From positions 62,001 through 126,000 of the forward strand of contig JBLWUP010000005.1 of the NCBI GenBank assembly GCA_048268885.1: DNA of 64,000 nucleotides, in the 5' to 3' direction. Below are positions 1-9,010 of the stretch, one piece after another (positions within the stretch are counted from its first letter, which is position 1; each line of letters starts with the position of its first letter). The notes below the pieces were generated by a model. That model was not told the DNA's origin. It was given only the letters and a program-made list of their open reading frames with translations, and did not search any database. Position numbers and translations under genes: made by a program. The stretch comes from Pelagibius sp048268885. Its GTDB lineage: Bacteria > Pseudomonadota > Alphaproteobacteria > Kiloniellales > Kiloniellaceae.

Positions 1-527
1 CGGTCCTTCTCGGTGATCGGCGAGATCGGCAGGATCACCCCCGGCAGGTTCACGCCCTTGTGGTCGCGCAGGGGGCCGCCGGTGACCACCTTGGTTTCGG
101 CGTAGTCGGGTGCGCAGTCCAGCACCTCCAGGCGCAGCTTGCCGTCGTCGATCAGCAGCGAGGTGCCGGGCGAGATGGCGGCGAAGATTTCCGGGTGCAG
201 CAGCGGCGCGCGCTTGTCGTTGCCCGGCGTCTCGTCGAGGTCGAGACGGAAGGCGGCGCCCGCCTTCAAGGTGACCTCGCCGTTCTCCATCTCGCCGATG
301 CGCAGTTTCGGCCCCTGCATGTCGGCCAGAATGCCGATGGGGCGCTCGACCTCCGCTTCGATCTCGCGAATCGTGTCGTAACGTTCGCGATGGTCCTCGT
401 GGGTGCCGTGGCTGAAGTTCAAACGGAAAACGTCGGCGCCAGCGCGAAACAGCTCGCGGATCTGCTCTTTGGTCGAGCTGGCGGGGCCGAGCGTGGCTAC
501 GATCTTTGCTTTTCTTTGGCGTCGCAT
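1..527 (-). CDS. pyk: Pyruvate kinase, N-terminal part (cut by window start)
   Basis: Pyruvate kinase transfers phosphate from phosphoenolpyruvate to ADP in the last step of glycolysis. About 175 residues are visible, beginning MRRQRKAKIVATLGPASS, the classic N-terminal strand of the family, followed by FRLNFSHG, which carries the conserved Asn and Ser that bind potassium. MQGPKLRIG and the start of the B domain follow. The rest lies beyond position 1. The gene sits 52 bases downstream of glycerate 2-kinase on the same strand and is probably co-transcribed, so it may be a paralogue dedicated to glycerate use, like ttuE in tartrate operons. That specialisation is inferred; the family assignment is firm. 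Confidence 0.93.
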   Translation of the reverse strand, partial: MRRQRKAKIVATLGPASSTKEQIRELFRAGADVFRLNFSHGTHEDHRERYDTIREIEAEVERPIGILADMQGPKLRIGEMENGEVTLKAGAAFRLDLDETPGNDKRAPLLHPEIFAAISPGTSLLIDDGKLRLEVLDCAPDYAETKVVTGGPLRDHKGVNLPGVILPISPITEKD

Positions 528-579
528 GCGCGGAGTCTACCCAGGTTTTGGAGTGAGCCTAGTCGAAATTTTGTGACGG

Positions 580-1890
<1,311 letters not shown>

Positions 1891-1892
1891 GT

Positions 1893-2654
1893 TCAGCCGC
1901 GGGCCGCGACTTGAGGTGCCGGCGCGGACTGCAGGTTCGCCTCTTCCTCTTCCTCTTCCTCGTAGCGCGACAGCACGGTGTGCAGGTGCTCGCGCATGGC
2001 TTCCTCGGCGCCGTCGCCGTCGCCACGCTGGATGGCGGCCCAGATCGCCCGGTGCTGCTCCATGAAGCGGCGGTCGTCGGCCGGGCTGGCGTAGAGGCTG
2101 TAGCGGTGGAAGGCGAACATCTGCTCCAGGATGTCGCCCAGGATCGACATGAGGTGCATGAAGACGGCGGAATTGGACGCCTTGGCGATCGCCAGGTGGA
2201 AGTTCAGGTCGTCTTCGGCCTTGGCGCGCGAGGGGCGGTCCGGGCTCATGATGATGGCGAAGCAGCGCTCGATCTCGGCCAGCTGCTCCGGCGTCGCCCG
2301 CTCGGCGGCGCGGCGCGCGGCCCAGACTTCCAGGTTGGCGCGCACCTCGGCCAGGTCGTGCAGGTTGTTGCGGTTGGAGCGCACGAGGCGCGCCAGGGCC
2401 GAATCGAGCTGGTCGGCCGCGGCGGTGATGCGCGTGCCGCCGCCCTGGACGGCGGTGACGAAGCCCTGGGCCTTCAGCTGCTGCAGGGCGGCGCGCACGG
2501 AAACGCGGCTGACGCCCATCATGTCGGCCAGCTGGCGCTCGCCCGGCAGGCGCTCGCCCGGGGCCAGCTCGCCGCTGGAGATCATGCGCAGCAATTCGCT
2601 GGCGATACGGTCCGCCACGCGTTCACGGGGAATTTCTTGAAACCTACGATCCAT
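1893..2654 (-). CDS. FadR/GntR-family transcriptional regulator with FCD domain
   Basis: 253 residues. The N-terminal winged helix-turn-helix (about 10-75) contains the GntR signature LAPGERLPGERQLADMMGVS followed by RVSVRAALQQL. The C-terminal all-helical FCD ligand-binding domain (about 95-235) has FHLAIAKASNSAVFMHLM, with the His that normally helps to bind a metal and a carboxylate ligand. FCD regulators usually repress catabolic operons until an organic acid binds. The gene heads the glycerate kinase/pyruvate kinase operon and has a TGGT-N3-ACCA site about 110 bases upstream of its start, so autoregulation plus control of the operon is likely. An acidic Glu-rich run near the C-terminus is unremarkable. 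The ligand is unknown; a C2-C3 hydroxy acid is inferred from context. Confidence 0.9.
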   Translation of the reverse strand: MDRRFQEIPRERVADRIASELLRMISSGELAPGERLPGERQLADMMGVSRVSVRAALQQLKAQGFVTAVQGGGTRITAAADQLDSALARLVRSNRNNLHDLAEVRANLEVWAARRAAERATPEQLAEIERCFAIIMSPDRPSRAKAEDDLNFHLAIAKASNSAVFMHLMSILGDILEQMFAFHRYSLYASPADDRRFMEQHRAIWAAIQRGDGDGAEEAMREHLHTVLSRYEEEEEEEANLQSAPAPQVAARG

Positions 2655-2959
2655 AGCTTCCTGCTTCCGGCTTCGGCCCGACAGTCGTTGGGGAGATGCC
2701 CCGGCTGTCCCTTGCCGATTTTGACCGGCCTCCCTTTAGGTGATGGTTGCACAGTGGACTTTTGGTATGACCACTTTGAAACCTATTTAAGCGGCTTTCA
2801 TGCCGCCCCGTCAAGGCGGGCGTGGAAACGCTTTCCAAAATTGCAGAATCCGGCGGTTTCGCCGGCATGACTCCGAGGGATCCGTGGGGGAATCCGTCGG
2901 GCGGCCGGCCGGACGGCCCGCAGCCGGGGCCCGTCCGTCAACCGGCCATCACCCGTCAG
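2655..2959. other. Intergenic region between Nudix gene and glycerate operon regulator
   Basis: 305 bases with no convincing gene. The part next to the regulator is the likely promoter region of the minus-strand glycerate operon and holds the TGGTATGACCA palindrome. The remainder, towards the Nudix gene, is GC-rich with several GGCCGG/CCGGCC runs but no clear hairpin with a T-tract. Confidence 0.6.
2763..2773. promoter_or_regulatory. FadR-family operator-like palindrome TGGTATGACCA
   Basis: An 11-base site of the form TGGT-N3-ACCA, the half-site arrangement typical of FadR-subfamily GntR regulators (FadR, PdhR and LldR type operators share TGGT/ACCA arms). It lies about 110 bases upstream of the start of the FCD-domain regulator gene. 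It is the only such site noticed in this intergenic region. Autoregulatory binding is inferred. Confidence 0.55.
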
Positions 2960-3445
2960 TCACCGGGCGATGGCCCGGGCGATCACGGCATCCACGTCGG
3001 CGCAGAGCGGCCGGGGCAGGGCCGCCGGCGCGACCCAGCGGGCCTCCAGGGCGTCGTCCCGGGCGCGGGGCTCGCCGGCCCGCCAGTCGAGCTGCAGGGC
3101 GACCATCAGGTGGTGCTGCCCCTCCGCGATCAGGTCGACCACGTCGATGGTCCGGGGATTGGCGCCCTCGACTCCGGTTTCTTCGCGCAGCTCGCGTAGC
3201 GCCGCGCTGCCCAGGTCCTCGCCCCAGTCCACCTTGCCGCCGGGAAAGCCCCAGTAACCGGCCTGTGGCGGGTTGGCCCGGCGCACCAGCAGGACCTGCG
3301 GTTCCCCGTCTCCGGCCCGCCCGGGCAGCCGACGGGTCACCACCGCCAGGACGGCGAGGCGCGGGGGCTGCAGATCGGTGCGGGGATCGGGCTGGGGATC
3401 GGGCCCAGAATTTCCGGAGCTTAAGATGTCCATTCCTGGTTCCAT
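2960..3445 (-). CDS. Nudix hydrolase
   Basis: 161 residues. The Nudix box is complete: G-x5-E-x7-RELREETG, read from GGKVDWGEDLG through LRELREETGV at about residues 69-92, giving the Mg2+-binding Glu cluster that hydrolyses nucleoside diphosphates linked to another moiety. The N-terminus (about 30 residues rich in Pro and Asp) precedes the first beta strand RLAVLAVVTRR. Overall length and layout resemble ADP-ribose pyrophosphatase/MutT-like proteins; the substrate cannot be told from sequence. Two in-frame ATGs are available (residues 1 and 5). It is divergent from the DapA-family gene, with 95 bases between the starts. Confidence 0.9.
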   Translation of the reverse strand: MEPGMDILSSGNSGPDPQPDPRTDLQPPRLAVLAVVTRRLPGRAGDGEPQVLLVRRANPPQAGYWGFPGGKVDWGEDLGSAALRELREETGVEGANPRTIDVVDLIAEGQHHLMVALQLDWRAGEPRARDDALEARWVAPAALPRPLCADVDAVIARAIAR

Positions 3446-3540
3446 GACGGCGGCGGGCGGGCCATGCTAGGACCGGAACGGGGCGCAAGTCCAACGCGGG
3501 GACCAATCGGAGGCGGAGCGATCATGAAAGGGGCAGGGGC

Positions 3541-4443
3541 ATGACGGTGGAATGGCAGGGCGTTTTCCCGGCGGCGACGACGCAATTCAGCACCAGCGGG
3601 GACCTGGATATCGAGGCGACCTCGGCGCACCTCGATGTGCTGATCGGGGCCGGGGTGCACGGCCTGGTGATTCTCGGCACGGTGGGGGAGAACGGCTCTC
3701 TCGAGGCGCCCGAGAAGCGCACGGTGGTGCAGGCCGCCGTCGAGGTGGCCGCGGGCCGCGTCCCAGTTGTGGCCGGAGTGGCCGAAACGACCACCGCGGC
3801 GGCTTGCCGCTACGCCCGGGACATGGAGTCCCTGGGCGCCGATGGTCTAATGGTCCTACCGGCCATGATCTACAAGTCCGACCCGCGCGAGACCCTGGCG
3901 CACTACCGCGCCGTGGCCCGCGCCTCCGCCCTGCCGGTCATGTGCTACAACAACCCCGTCACCTACGGCGTCGACATCACGCCGGCGATGTTCGCCGAGC
4001 TGGCCGACGAGCCGACCATCGTCGCCATCAAGGAATCCTCCGACGACCCGCGCCGCCTCACCGACATCGTGAACGCCTGCGGCGACCGCTACGTGCTGTT
4101 CGGCGGCGTCGACGACCTGGTGATGGAATCGGTCATGCTGGGCGCGGTCGGCACGGTCGCCGGCCTAGTGAACGCCTTTCCCGAGGAGACCCTGAAGCTG
4201 TGGGAACTGGCGCGGGCGGGACGCTACGCCGACGCGCTGGAACTCTACCGCTGGTTCGCCCCGGTGCTGCATCTCGACTGCCACCCCAAGCTGGTGCAGT
4301 ACATCAAGCTGGCCCAGGCCATGTGCGGCCACGGCACCGAGGACTGCCGCCCGCCGCGCCTGCCCCTGGTGGGCGAGGAGCGCGAGCGCATCACCGGCCT
4401 GATCCAGCAGGCCATCGACAACCGGCCCGCGCTGCCGGCCTGA
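3541..4443 (+). CDS. Dihydrodipicolinate synthase (DapA) family aldolase/lyase
   Basis: 300 residues forming one TIM barrel of the DapA/NAL superfamily. The Schiff-base lysine is seen in VAIKESSD (about K164), the catalytic tyrosine in MCYNNPV (about Y136), and the phosphate/carboxylate loop in GTVGENGSL (46-54), where housekeeping DapA has GTTGE. The loop change and the absence of lysine-pathway neighbours suggest a catabolic member, such as a keto-acid aldolase or deaminase. One member of the family, pyrroline-4-hydroxy-2-carboxylate deaminase, acts after hydroxyproline epimerase, and an epimerase gene lies 6.5 kb away; this link is speculative. It is followed closely by a GFA and a GNAT gene on the same strand. 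Confidence 0.87.
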   Translation: MTVEWQGVFPAATTQFSTSGDLDIEATSAHLDVLIGAGVHGLVILGTVGENGSLEAPEKRTVVQAAVEVAAGRVPVVAGVAETTTAAACRYARDMESLGADGLMVLPAMIYKSDPRETLAHYRAVARASALPVMCYNNPVTYGVDITPAMFAELADEPTIVAIKESSDDPRRLTDIVNACGDRYVLFGGVDDLVMESVMLGAVGTVAGLVNAFPEETLKLWELARAGRYADALELYRWFAPVLHLDCHPKLVQYIKLAQAMCGHGTEDCRPPRLPLVGEERERITGLIQQAIDNRPALPA

Positions 4444-4460
4444 CGGTGGAGGGGCCCTCG

Positions 4461-4910
4461 ATGGCAAACGAAGCGACAGGGCGCTGTCTCTGCGGCGCCG
4501 TGGAATTGCGGCTCTCCGGCGCACCGCTGACCGTCACCTACTGCCACTGCGGCACCTGCCGGCGCGCGACCGGCGGTCCGCTCGCCGTCTTTGTCGGCTA
4601 CGAAATGTCGCAGATCGCCTGGCCAAAGAAGCGGCCGCGGTCCTTCGCGTCCAGCCCGGGCATCGACCGGCCGTTCTGTCCGGACTGCGGCACCCGCATC
4701 GGCTACGCCGACGCCGAGCTGCCGGGACGCCTCTATCTGCATATCGGCATCCTGGACCATCCCGAGCGCTTCGCGCCGCAATGGCACGCTTTCGACTCGC
4801 AGCGTCTGCCCTGGCTGCACATCGACGATCACCTGCCGCGCCACGACGCCTTCAGCATCAAGCGCCCGGATGCCGAGCCGCAGGACAAGACGTTGGAAGA
4901 GTGCGGCTGA
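4461..4910 (+). CDS. GFA family (Mss4-like) zinc protein
   Basis: 149 residues starting at ATG 4461, 17 bases after the DapA-family stop. The zinc ligands of the glutathione-dependent formaldehyde-activating enzyme fold are all visible: GRCLCGAVEL near residue 8, CHCGTCRRATG near 32 and FCPDCGTRIG near 71. Members bind zinc in a carbon-sulphur-lyase-like fold, and most have no proven function; the GFA name comes from a disputed activity. The stop TGA is immediately followed by the ATG of the GNAT gene, so the two are coupled. A second GFA gene occurs at 12104-12496. Confidence 0.9.
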   Translation: MANEATGRCLCGAVELRLSGAPLTVTYCHCGTCRRATGGPLAVFVGYEMSQIAWPKKRPRSFASSPGIDRPFCPDCGTRIGYADAELPGRLYLHIGILDHPERFAPQWHAFDSQRLPWLHIDDHLPRHDAFSIKRPDAEPQDKTLEECG

Positions 4911-5411
4911 ATGGAAGCGTCTCCCGTCCCGGGCGAAGGTGTCGTCGTCGTTGCCAAGCCGTACGATTTCGACGACTGGGAAGGGCTGCTGGCCTTGCTG
5001 CGCGAGTCCTTCGCCTACATGGACGGACGTATCGATCCGCCGTCGTCGCTGCATCGCTTCGACGCGGAAAAGCTGGCGGCCAAGGCGGCGGAAGAGGAGC
5101 TGATCCTGGCCTTCGCCGACGGCAAACTCGCCGGCTGCCTCTTCGCGGCGCAGCGGGGCGAGGCGCTCTACCTCGGCAAGATCGCCGTGCGGCCTGAGGT
5201 GCGCGGCCTGGGAATCGCCCGTCGCCTGTTCGACCTGGCCGAAGCCTCGGCGCGGGCGCGCGGCTTGAAGGCGCTGGAGCTGCAGGCGCGCATCGAGCTG
5301 ACGGAGAACCACCGCACCTTCACGGCGCTGGGCTTCGTGAAGGTGGGCGAGGGGCGTCACCCCGGCTACACCCGCTCGACCGACGTGAACTTCCGCAAGA
5401 AGTTGCGCTAG
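4911..5411 (+). CDS. GNAT family N-acetyltransferase
   Basis: 166 residues with the GNAT core. The beta4 strand LYLGKIAVRPEVRGLGIARR (about 84-103) contains the R/Q-x-x-G-x-G/A acetyl-CoA pyrophosphate loop, and the C-terminal part has ENHRTFTALGFVKVGEG, the usual Asn and Tyr/Phe region near the thiol. It starts directly after the GFA stop codon. The acceptor is not predictable. Its last 117 bases (5295-5411) are repeated about 1.1 kb downstream as a broken copy at 6409-6561. Confidence 0.9.
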   Translation: MEASPVPGEGVVVVAKPYDFDDWEGLLALLRESFAYMDGRIDPPSSLHRFDAEKLAAKAAEEELILAFADGKLAGCLFAAQRGEALYLGKIAVRPEVRGLGIARRLFDLAEASARARGLKALELQARIELTENHRTFTALGFVKVGEGRHPGYTRSTDVNFRKKLR

Positions 5412-5412
5412 G

Positions 5413-5673
5413 TCATGTGCTCAAGAAGGCATGATCGGCCGATGTCCGCTTCCTAGCCGCTTCGGATAGCAGCTCGCAAAGCGAAAATTTCTCCAAGTCA
5501 TCACGAGTTAAAGTTGTATCAAACTGTCGGTTGATTTTACAGTCAGGGCACTCTCTTAGAAGGCCATGCATCCAAGCTATTGAAACTAAATAATTTCCAT
5601 GGATGGCACGGAATTTGCTCCCATCCAAAAATGCGCCTGCAGGCCCGGATGGTCTCCGGCCCTGGAATGGCAA
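5413..5673 (-). CDS. Doubtful small ORF in lower-GC gap
   Basis: An 86-codon open frame on the minus strand, not recognised. It contains a CPDC motif and a helical C-terminal part (DLEKFSLCELLSEAARKR). The surrounding bases (about 5440-5640) have visibly lower GC than the flanking genes, which would fit a recently acquired or decaying fragment. There is no clear ribosome binding site, and it converges on the GNAT gene with one base between them. It may equally be non-coding filler between the GNAT gene and the PEP-CTERM gene. Confidence 0.2.
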   Translation of the reverse strand: MPFQGRRPSGPAGAFLDGSKFRAIHGNYLVSIAWMHGLLRECPDCKINRQFDTTLTRDDLEKFSLCELLSEAARKRTSADHAFLST

Positions 5674-5706
5674 ACGACTGCAAAGTCACTGAAATTGGGC
5701 ATTACA

Positions 5707-6264
5707 ATGAAAATGATAACTAGGGTCCTGTGCGTCGCTGCGGCGACTTGTATGTTCGCGGCGCCGGCTTCGGCTATTCCCGTGACGTGGTATCTGTACG
5801 ACGCGAACTTCAGCTCAGCCGGGTCGGCCAGTGGCTCGTTCGACTATGACGCCGATCTCAACCAGTACTCGTCCATCGACATCACCACCACCCCCGGCGG
5901 GTCGCTGCCGGGCGCTCACTATACCATCGTGAACCCCACCTCGCCGGGCAATGCCAGCATCATGATTGTCCTGGATGGCCCGCCGTCTCTGCACACCTAT
6001 GAGTTCGCGCTGGGCTTCGCGGTGCCGCTGACCAACCTGGGCGGGACGGTCGCCGTCGTGCCCTACCCGAGCGGCTTTACCGTCGAGGGCATCTGCACCA
6101 CCGCCGTCTGCGGCGGTATTGACGCGCCCTTCCGCTTCCTGACGTCCGCGGCCTACGTCACGACGACGCGGATTTCGGAGGTTCCCGAACCCGCCGCGCT
6201 GGGCCTGTTCGGCTTCGGCCTCGCGGGTCTCGCCTACCTGCGGCGGCGCAGGGCGGCGGCCTGA
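5707..6264 (+). CDS. PEP-CTERM sorting-domain exported protein
   Basis: 185 residues from ATG 5707. An N-terminal signal peptide (RVLCVAAATCMFAAPASA, about 5-22) is followed by a Ser/Thr/Gly-rich beta-type body without known catalytic motifs. The C-terminus is a canonical PEP-CTERM tripartite signal: VPEPAALG, a hydrophobic helix (LFGFGLAGLAYL) and an RRRR tail. Such proteins are cleaved and sorted by an exosortase, usually together with exopolysaccharide production. No exosortase gene is in this window. An intrinsic terminator with a UUCG loop follows at 6297-6322. The gene sits in an accessory-looking patch between the GNAT gene and a broken copy of its 3' end. Confidence 0.85.
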   Translation: MKMITRVLCVAAATCMFAAPASAIPVTWYLYDANFSSAGSASGSFDYDADLNQYSSIDITTTPGGSLPGAHYTIVNPTSPGNASIMIVLDGPPSLHTYEFALGFAVPLTNLGGTVAVVPYPSGFTVEGICTTAVCGGIDAPFRFLTSAAYVTTTRISEVPEPAALGLFGFGLAGLAYLRRRRAAA

Positions 6265-6296
6265 CGTCGGCTCCTTCGAGGGCATAGGCGCGGAAG

Positions 6297-6322
6297 CGGC
6301 GGTTCTTCGGAGCCGCCGTTTT
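6297..6322 (+). terminator. Intrinsic terminator of the PEP-CTERM gene
   Basis: A 9-bp stem, CGGCGGTTC paired with GAGCCGCCG (one G-T pair), closes a TTCG loop and is followed directly by TTTT. It lies 33 bases after the stop codon. Confidence 0.85.
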
Positions 6323-6408
6323 CACAGGCGTCACTTCTGTTTCGGGTCAGAGGCGGACCGACTTTCGCCGGACGCGTGAGTCGGCTTTCTGGGTTAGAGC
6401 AAGCGCGG

Positions 6409-6561
6409 GAACTCACCGGGAACCACCGCACCTTCACGGCGCTGGCACGGCGCTGGCACGGCTCTGGCACGGCGCGGGGCTTCGTGAAGCTGGGCGAGGG
6501 AAGACATCCCGGCTACACCCGCTCGATCGACGTGAACTTCCGCAAGCGGGTGGCGCGCTGA
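6409..6561 (+). pseudogene. Broken GNAT acetyltransferase 3' end (paralogous remnant)
   Basis: This in-frame fragment reads ELTGNHRTFTALA, then an insert, then GFVKLGEGRHPGYTRS. It closely matches the last 39 codons of the intact GNAT gene (5295-5411), ending in NFRKRVAR where the intact gene ends in NFRKKLR. It lacks the acetyl-CoA binding half and cannot make an enzyme. Relative to the intact copy it carries a 33-bp insertion made of three extra 11-bp tandem units (6435-6478). It could be the relic of a second GNAT gene, or the displaced 3' end of one split by insertion of the 5.4-6.4 kb patch. Confidence 0.75.
6435..6478 (+). repeat. 11-bp tandem repeat, four units
   Basis: Four successive units of CACGGCGCTGG (third unit with one change, fourth CACGGCGCGGG). 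The intact GNAT gene has a single unit at the same place, so this expansion is a replication-slippage product inside the remnant. Confidence 0.85.
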
Positions 6562-6564
6562 GCC

Positions 6565-7227
6565 TCAGCCCCAGGAGTTCACCAGCTTGCGCGCCAGCTC
6601 CTGGTTGAACAGACGTTCCATGGAGGACCCGAGCGCCGGCGTGCGGTCGATGGCTTTGCGCAGCTTCTCGCGTGGCCATTCGATGTACTGGGTGCCGGCC
6701 GGGGCGGAGACGTCGGCGGTCGCCGCGTCGTTCAGCAGGAAGGAGATCTCGCCGATGAAGGCGCCGGGGCCCAGAGTGAGGGCCTTGCCGTTGCGCCCGA
6801 CCTGTACCTCGCCGCCGGTGACGAAGTAGAGGCTGGGGGCGACCTCGCCTTCGCGGGTCAGCAGCGTCGGCTGCTCGGCCACGCGCCACTCCGCCATCTG
6901 CATGAGGCGCCGGAACTCGCCGGGCGTCAGCACCTTCATGATGGTGAGGAAGGAGTCGTGCTGCATGTTGGGGTGGCAAGCGCGGCGCTCCAGGATGACG
7001 CGGGCGATGCCCACCGCGTTGGCCAGCGCCAGGACGACGCTCCAGAACATCGCGCCCCACAGCGGCTCGGCCGGATAGAGGTAGTAGTAGGCGACATAGA
7101 CCAGGCTGCCGGCCAGCGTCAGGCCGCGCAGCACGAGCTGGCGCCGGTTCAGAAAGCCGAGAACCTGCAGCAGCGCGGCCGCATGCACCAGCAGCCCCGT
7201 GCCGCCGACCAAATGAAAATCCTGCAA
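6565..7227 (-). CDS. Popeye-like membrane protein with cyclic nucleotide-binding domain
   Basis: About 220 residues if translation begins at TTG 7227, which is preceded by GGGGGGAGA at good spacing; the open frame extends to 7254 without a better start. Three hydrophobic segments lie in the first 90 residues (GLLVHAAALLQVLGFL, LTLAGSLVYVAYYYLY, MFWSVVLALANAVGIA). They are followed by a C-terminal cNMP-binding fold (about 110-200) with LYFVTGGEVQVGRNGK and LGPGAFIGEISFLL, the phosphate-binding cassette region. This is the layout of Popeye-domain proteins, known from muscle cAMP effectors and also present in bacteria. The cassette lacks the usual Arg after the GE pair, as is common in the Popeye group. 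No operon partner is evident. Confidence 0.75.
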   Translation of the reverse strand: MQDFHLVGGTGLLVHAAALLQVLGFLNRRQLVLRGLTLAGSLVYVAYYYLYPAEPLWGAMFWSVVLALANAVGIARVILERRACHPNMQHDSFLTIMKVLTPGEFRRLMQMAEWRVAEQPTLLTREGEVAPSLYFVTGGEVQVGRNGKALTLGPGAFIGEISFLLNDAATADVSAPAGTQYIEWPREKLRKAIDRTPALGSSMERLFNQELARKLVNSWG

Positions 7228-7442
7228 GACATCTCCCCCCAATTGGCCCGCCAAGCGACGCTGCCGGACCCTGTACCCCCAAATTCGGGCCCGTCCAGGC
7301 CGTCCCTCTTCCCGTGGCAGACAGCGAGGAGACCTTAGAGCCCGGCCCAGGATGTCACAGTGAGTTTTCTCACCTCGAAAGGGGCTGGCGGTGCTGGGAT
7401 CGGGGGTGATCCGGCTCCCGGCTGTTCAACCGGCCGCGCCGG

Positions 7443-8954
7443 CTAGACGCGATGCGACCGCCGTTGCTTCGCAGGGTCGGGCGTCACCGCCCGGCTGGTC
7501 GGAAAAGTCAGGGTCACCGTGGTGCCGGCACCGGGCTCACTGGACAACTCCAGCGTTCCGTCGTGTGCCTCCATCAGACTGCGGGCGAGGGGCAGGCCGA
7601 GGCCGGTGCCTTCATGGGCCTGCTGATGGCTGCCGCGAATCTGCCCGAAAGGTTCCAGGGCGCGGGAAATGTCCTCCGGCGCAATGCCGATCCCCGTGTC
7701 GGTGACCCTGACGACTGTTTCACCGGCGGGCTCGCGTGAGGCGTGAACCGTCACGCATCCGCCGGGCGGTGTGAACTTCACCGCGTTGGACAGGATGTTC
7801 AGCAGAATCTGCTTCAACCGCGTTTCGTCGGCGGTGAGCAGCAGGCCGGGGTGGACGGTGCCTCTCTGCAAGGTCACCTCGGCACCCTGCGCGCGCGCCG
7901 CCACCATTGCCATGGATTCGGCGAGCATGTTGGGCAGGTCGATCTGGTTCTCGTCGAGCGTGACCTGCCCTGTCTCGATCTTTGCGATGTCGAGGATATC
8001 GGAGATCACCGACAGCAGGTGCCTTCCGGACCGATTGATGATCTGGGCGTACTCGGTGCGCTTTTCATCGGTCATGTGGCCGCCGCCGCCGCTGAGGATT
8101 TCCGAGAAACCGATGATGGAGTTGAGCGGTGTGCGCAGCTCATGGCTCATATTGGCGAGAAACTCATCCTTCGCACGGTTGGCATACTCCGCCTGCCGCG
8201 CGGCCTCTTTCATCTCCTCTATGGCGGCGCGTAGTTCTCGTTCCTTCGCTTCGCGTTCTACCTGGTTGCGATCGACTTCGCGGACGTAGTCGTTGATTGC
8301 CTCGGCGACGTAGTCCAGTTCGTCGCGCTGGATTGGGCGAGAGTTGGGACGGTCCAGTTCCAGAAGGCCGATGTGGGGGTCCTGTTGGCGCGTCCGGGCG
8401 TAGTCCGCAATGCTGTGAAGATGACGGCCGATAATCTGTTGGAACAAGAGCAGCATGAAGCCGGCGACGAGGAAAGTCTTTACGCTGTTGGTGGCCAGGA
8501 CGACCAGGGCCTTGTGCATCAGCTTGGTGAGGATGTCGTCGATGCTGGCGATCGCTTGCACCTCACCGATTGTCACTTCCTGTCCCTTGTAGTCATAGGT
8601 GAGGGGATAGCTGCGCTGAATCACGTGGGCCGAGGTTCGCTTTCCCGCCCAGGCGACGATACGGCCGTCTTCCTCCACATGGATGTATTCTATGCTGGGC
8701 GAACTCTCGAGCCCGCGAAGCTGGGCGGCAAGCTGTTCATAGTCGGTCTCCCACAGACTGAGGCTCAGGCTCGGAAGATGAACGACGTCGATGCTCTCCA
8801 GGCTCTGCTCGATCTGGCGAAAGCTAGCGCGGTAGTCGAACGCGAGCTGAATGAAGGTCGCAATAATGGCAATGGCTGAACTGAAAAGGATGACGGATAC
8901 TGCCAGCCTGCGCCCCAGCTTGTGCCGGCTTCGTGGAGAGTGAGTGTCACTCAC
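7443..8954 (-). CDS. Membrane sensor histidine kinase
   Basis: About 503 residues from GTG 8954 (preceded by AGGACAGG). Transmembrane helices at about 17-40 (LAVSVILFSSAIAIIATFIQ) and 150-172 (VKTFLVAGFMLLLFQQII) bracket a periplasmic sensor domain. A HAMP-like linker, a coiled coil and a HisKA domain with the phospho-acceptor in ANMSHELRTPLNS follow. The HATPase domain shows LLNILSNAVKFT (N box), VTDTGIGIAPED (G1) and GTGLGLPLARSL (G2). There is no receiver domain, and no response regulator gene is adjacent. It is divergent, with 56 bases between starts, from a periplasmic binding protein gene that may supply its ligand input. Confidence 0.9.
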   Translation of the reverse strand: MSDTHSPRSRHKLGRRLAVSVILFSSAIAIIATFIQLAFDYRASFRQIEQSLESIDVVHLPSLSLSLWETDYEQLAAQLRGLESSPSIEYIHVEEDGRIVAWAGKRTSAHVIQRSYPLTYDYKGQEVTIGEVQAIASIDDILTKLMHKALVVLATNSVKTFLVAGFMLLLFQQIIGRHLHSIADYARTRQQDPHIGLLELDRPNSRPIQRDELDYVAEAINDYVREVDRNQVEREAKERELRAAIEEMKEAARQAEYANRAKDEFLANMSHELRTPLNSIIGFSEILSGGGGHMTDEKRTEYAQIINRSGRHLLSVISDILDIAKIETGQVTLDENQIDLPNMLAESMAMVAARAQGAEVTLQRGTVHPGLLLTADETRLKQILLNILSNAVKFTPPGGCVTVHASREPAGETVVRVTDTGIGIAPEDISRALEPFGQIRGSHQQAHEGTGLGLPLARSLMEAHDGTLELSSEPGAGTTVTLTFPTSRAVTPDPAKQRRSHRV

Positions 8955-9010
8955 GGCCTGTCCTGGCTGTCGTGCGGTTTTCACGGGTTTGGGGGCCGTC
9001 GGAGGCGTCG

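Noticed and set aside
3552..4460. A long plus-strand frame overlapping the DapA-family gene and leading into the GFA gene
   Set aside because: The part before ATG 4461 is Arg/Gly-rich out-of-frame translation of the DapA-family gene. Only the GFA portion is real.
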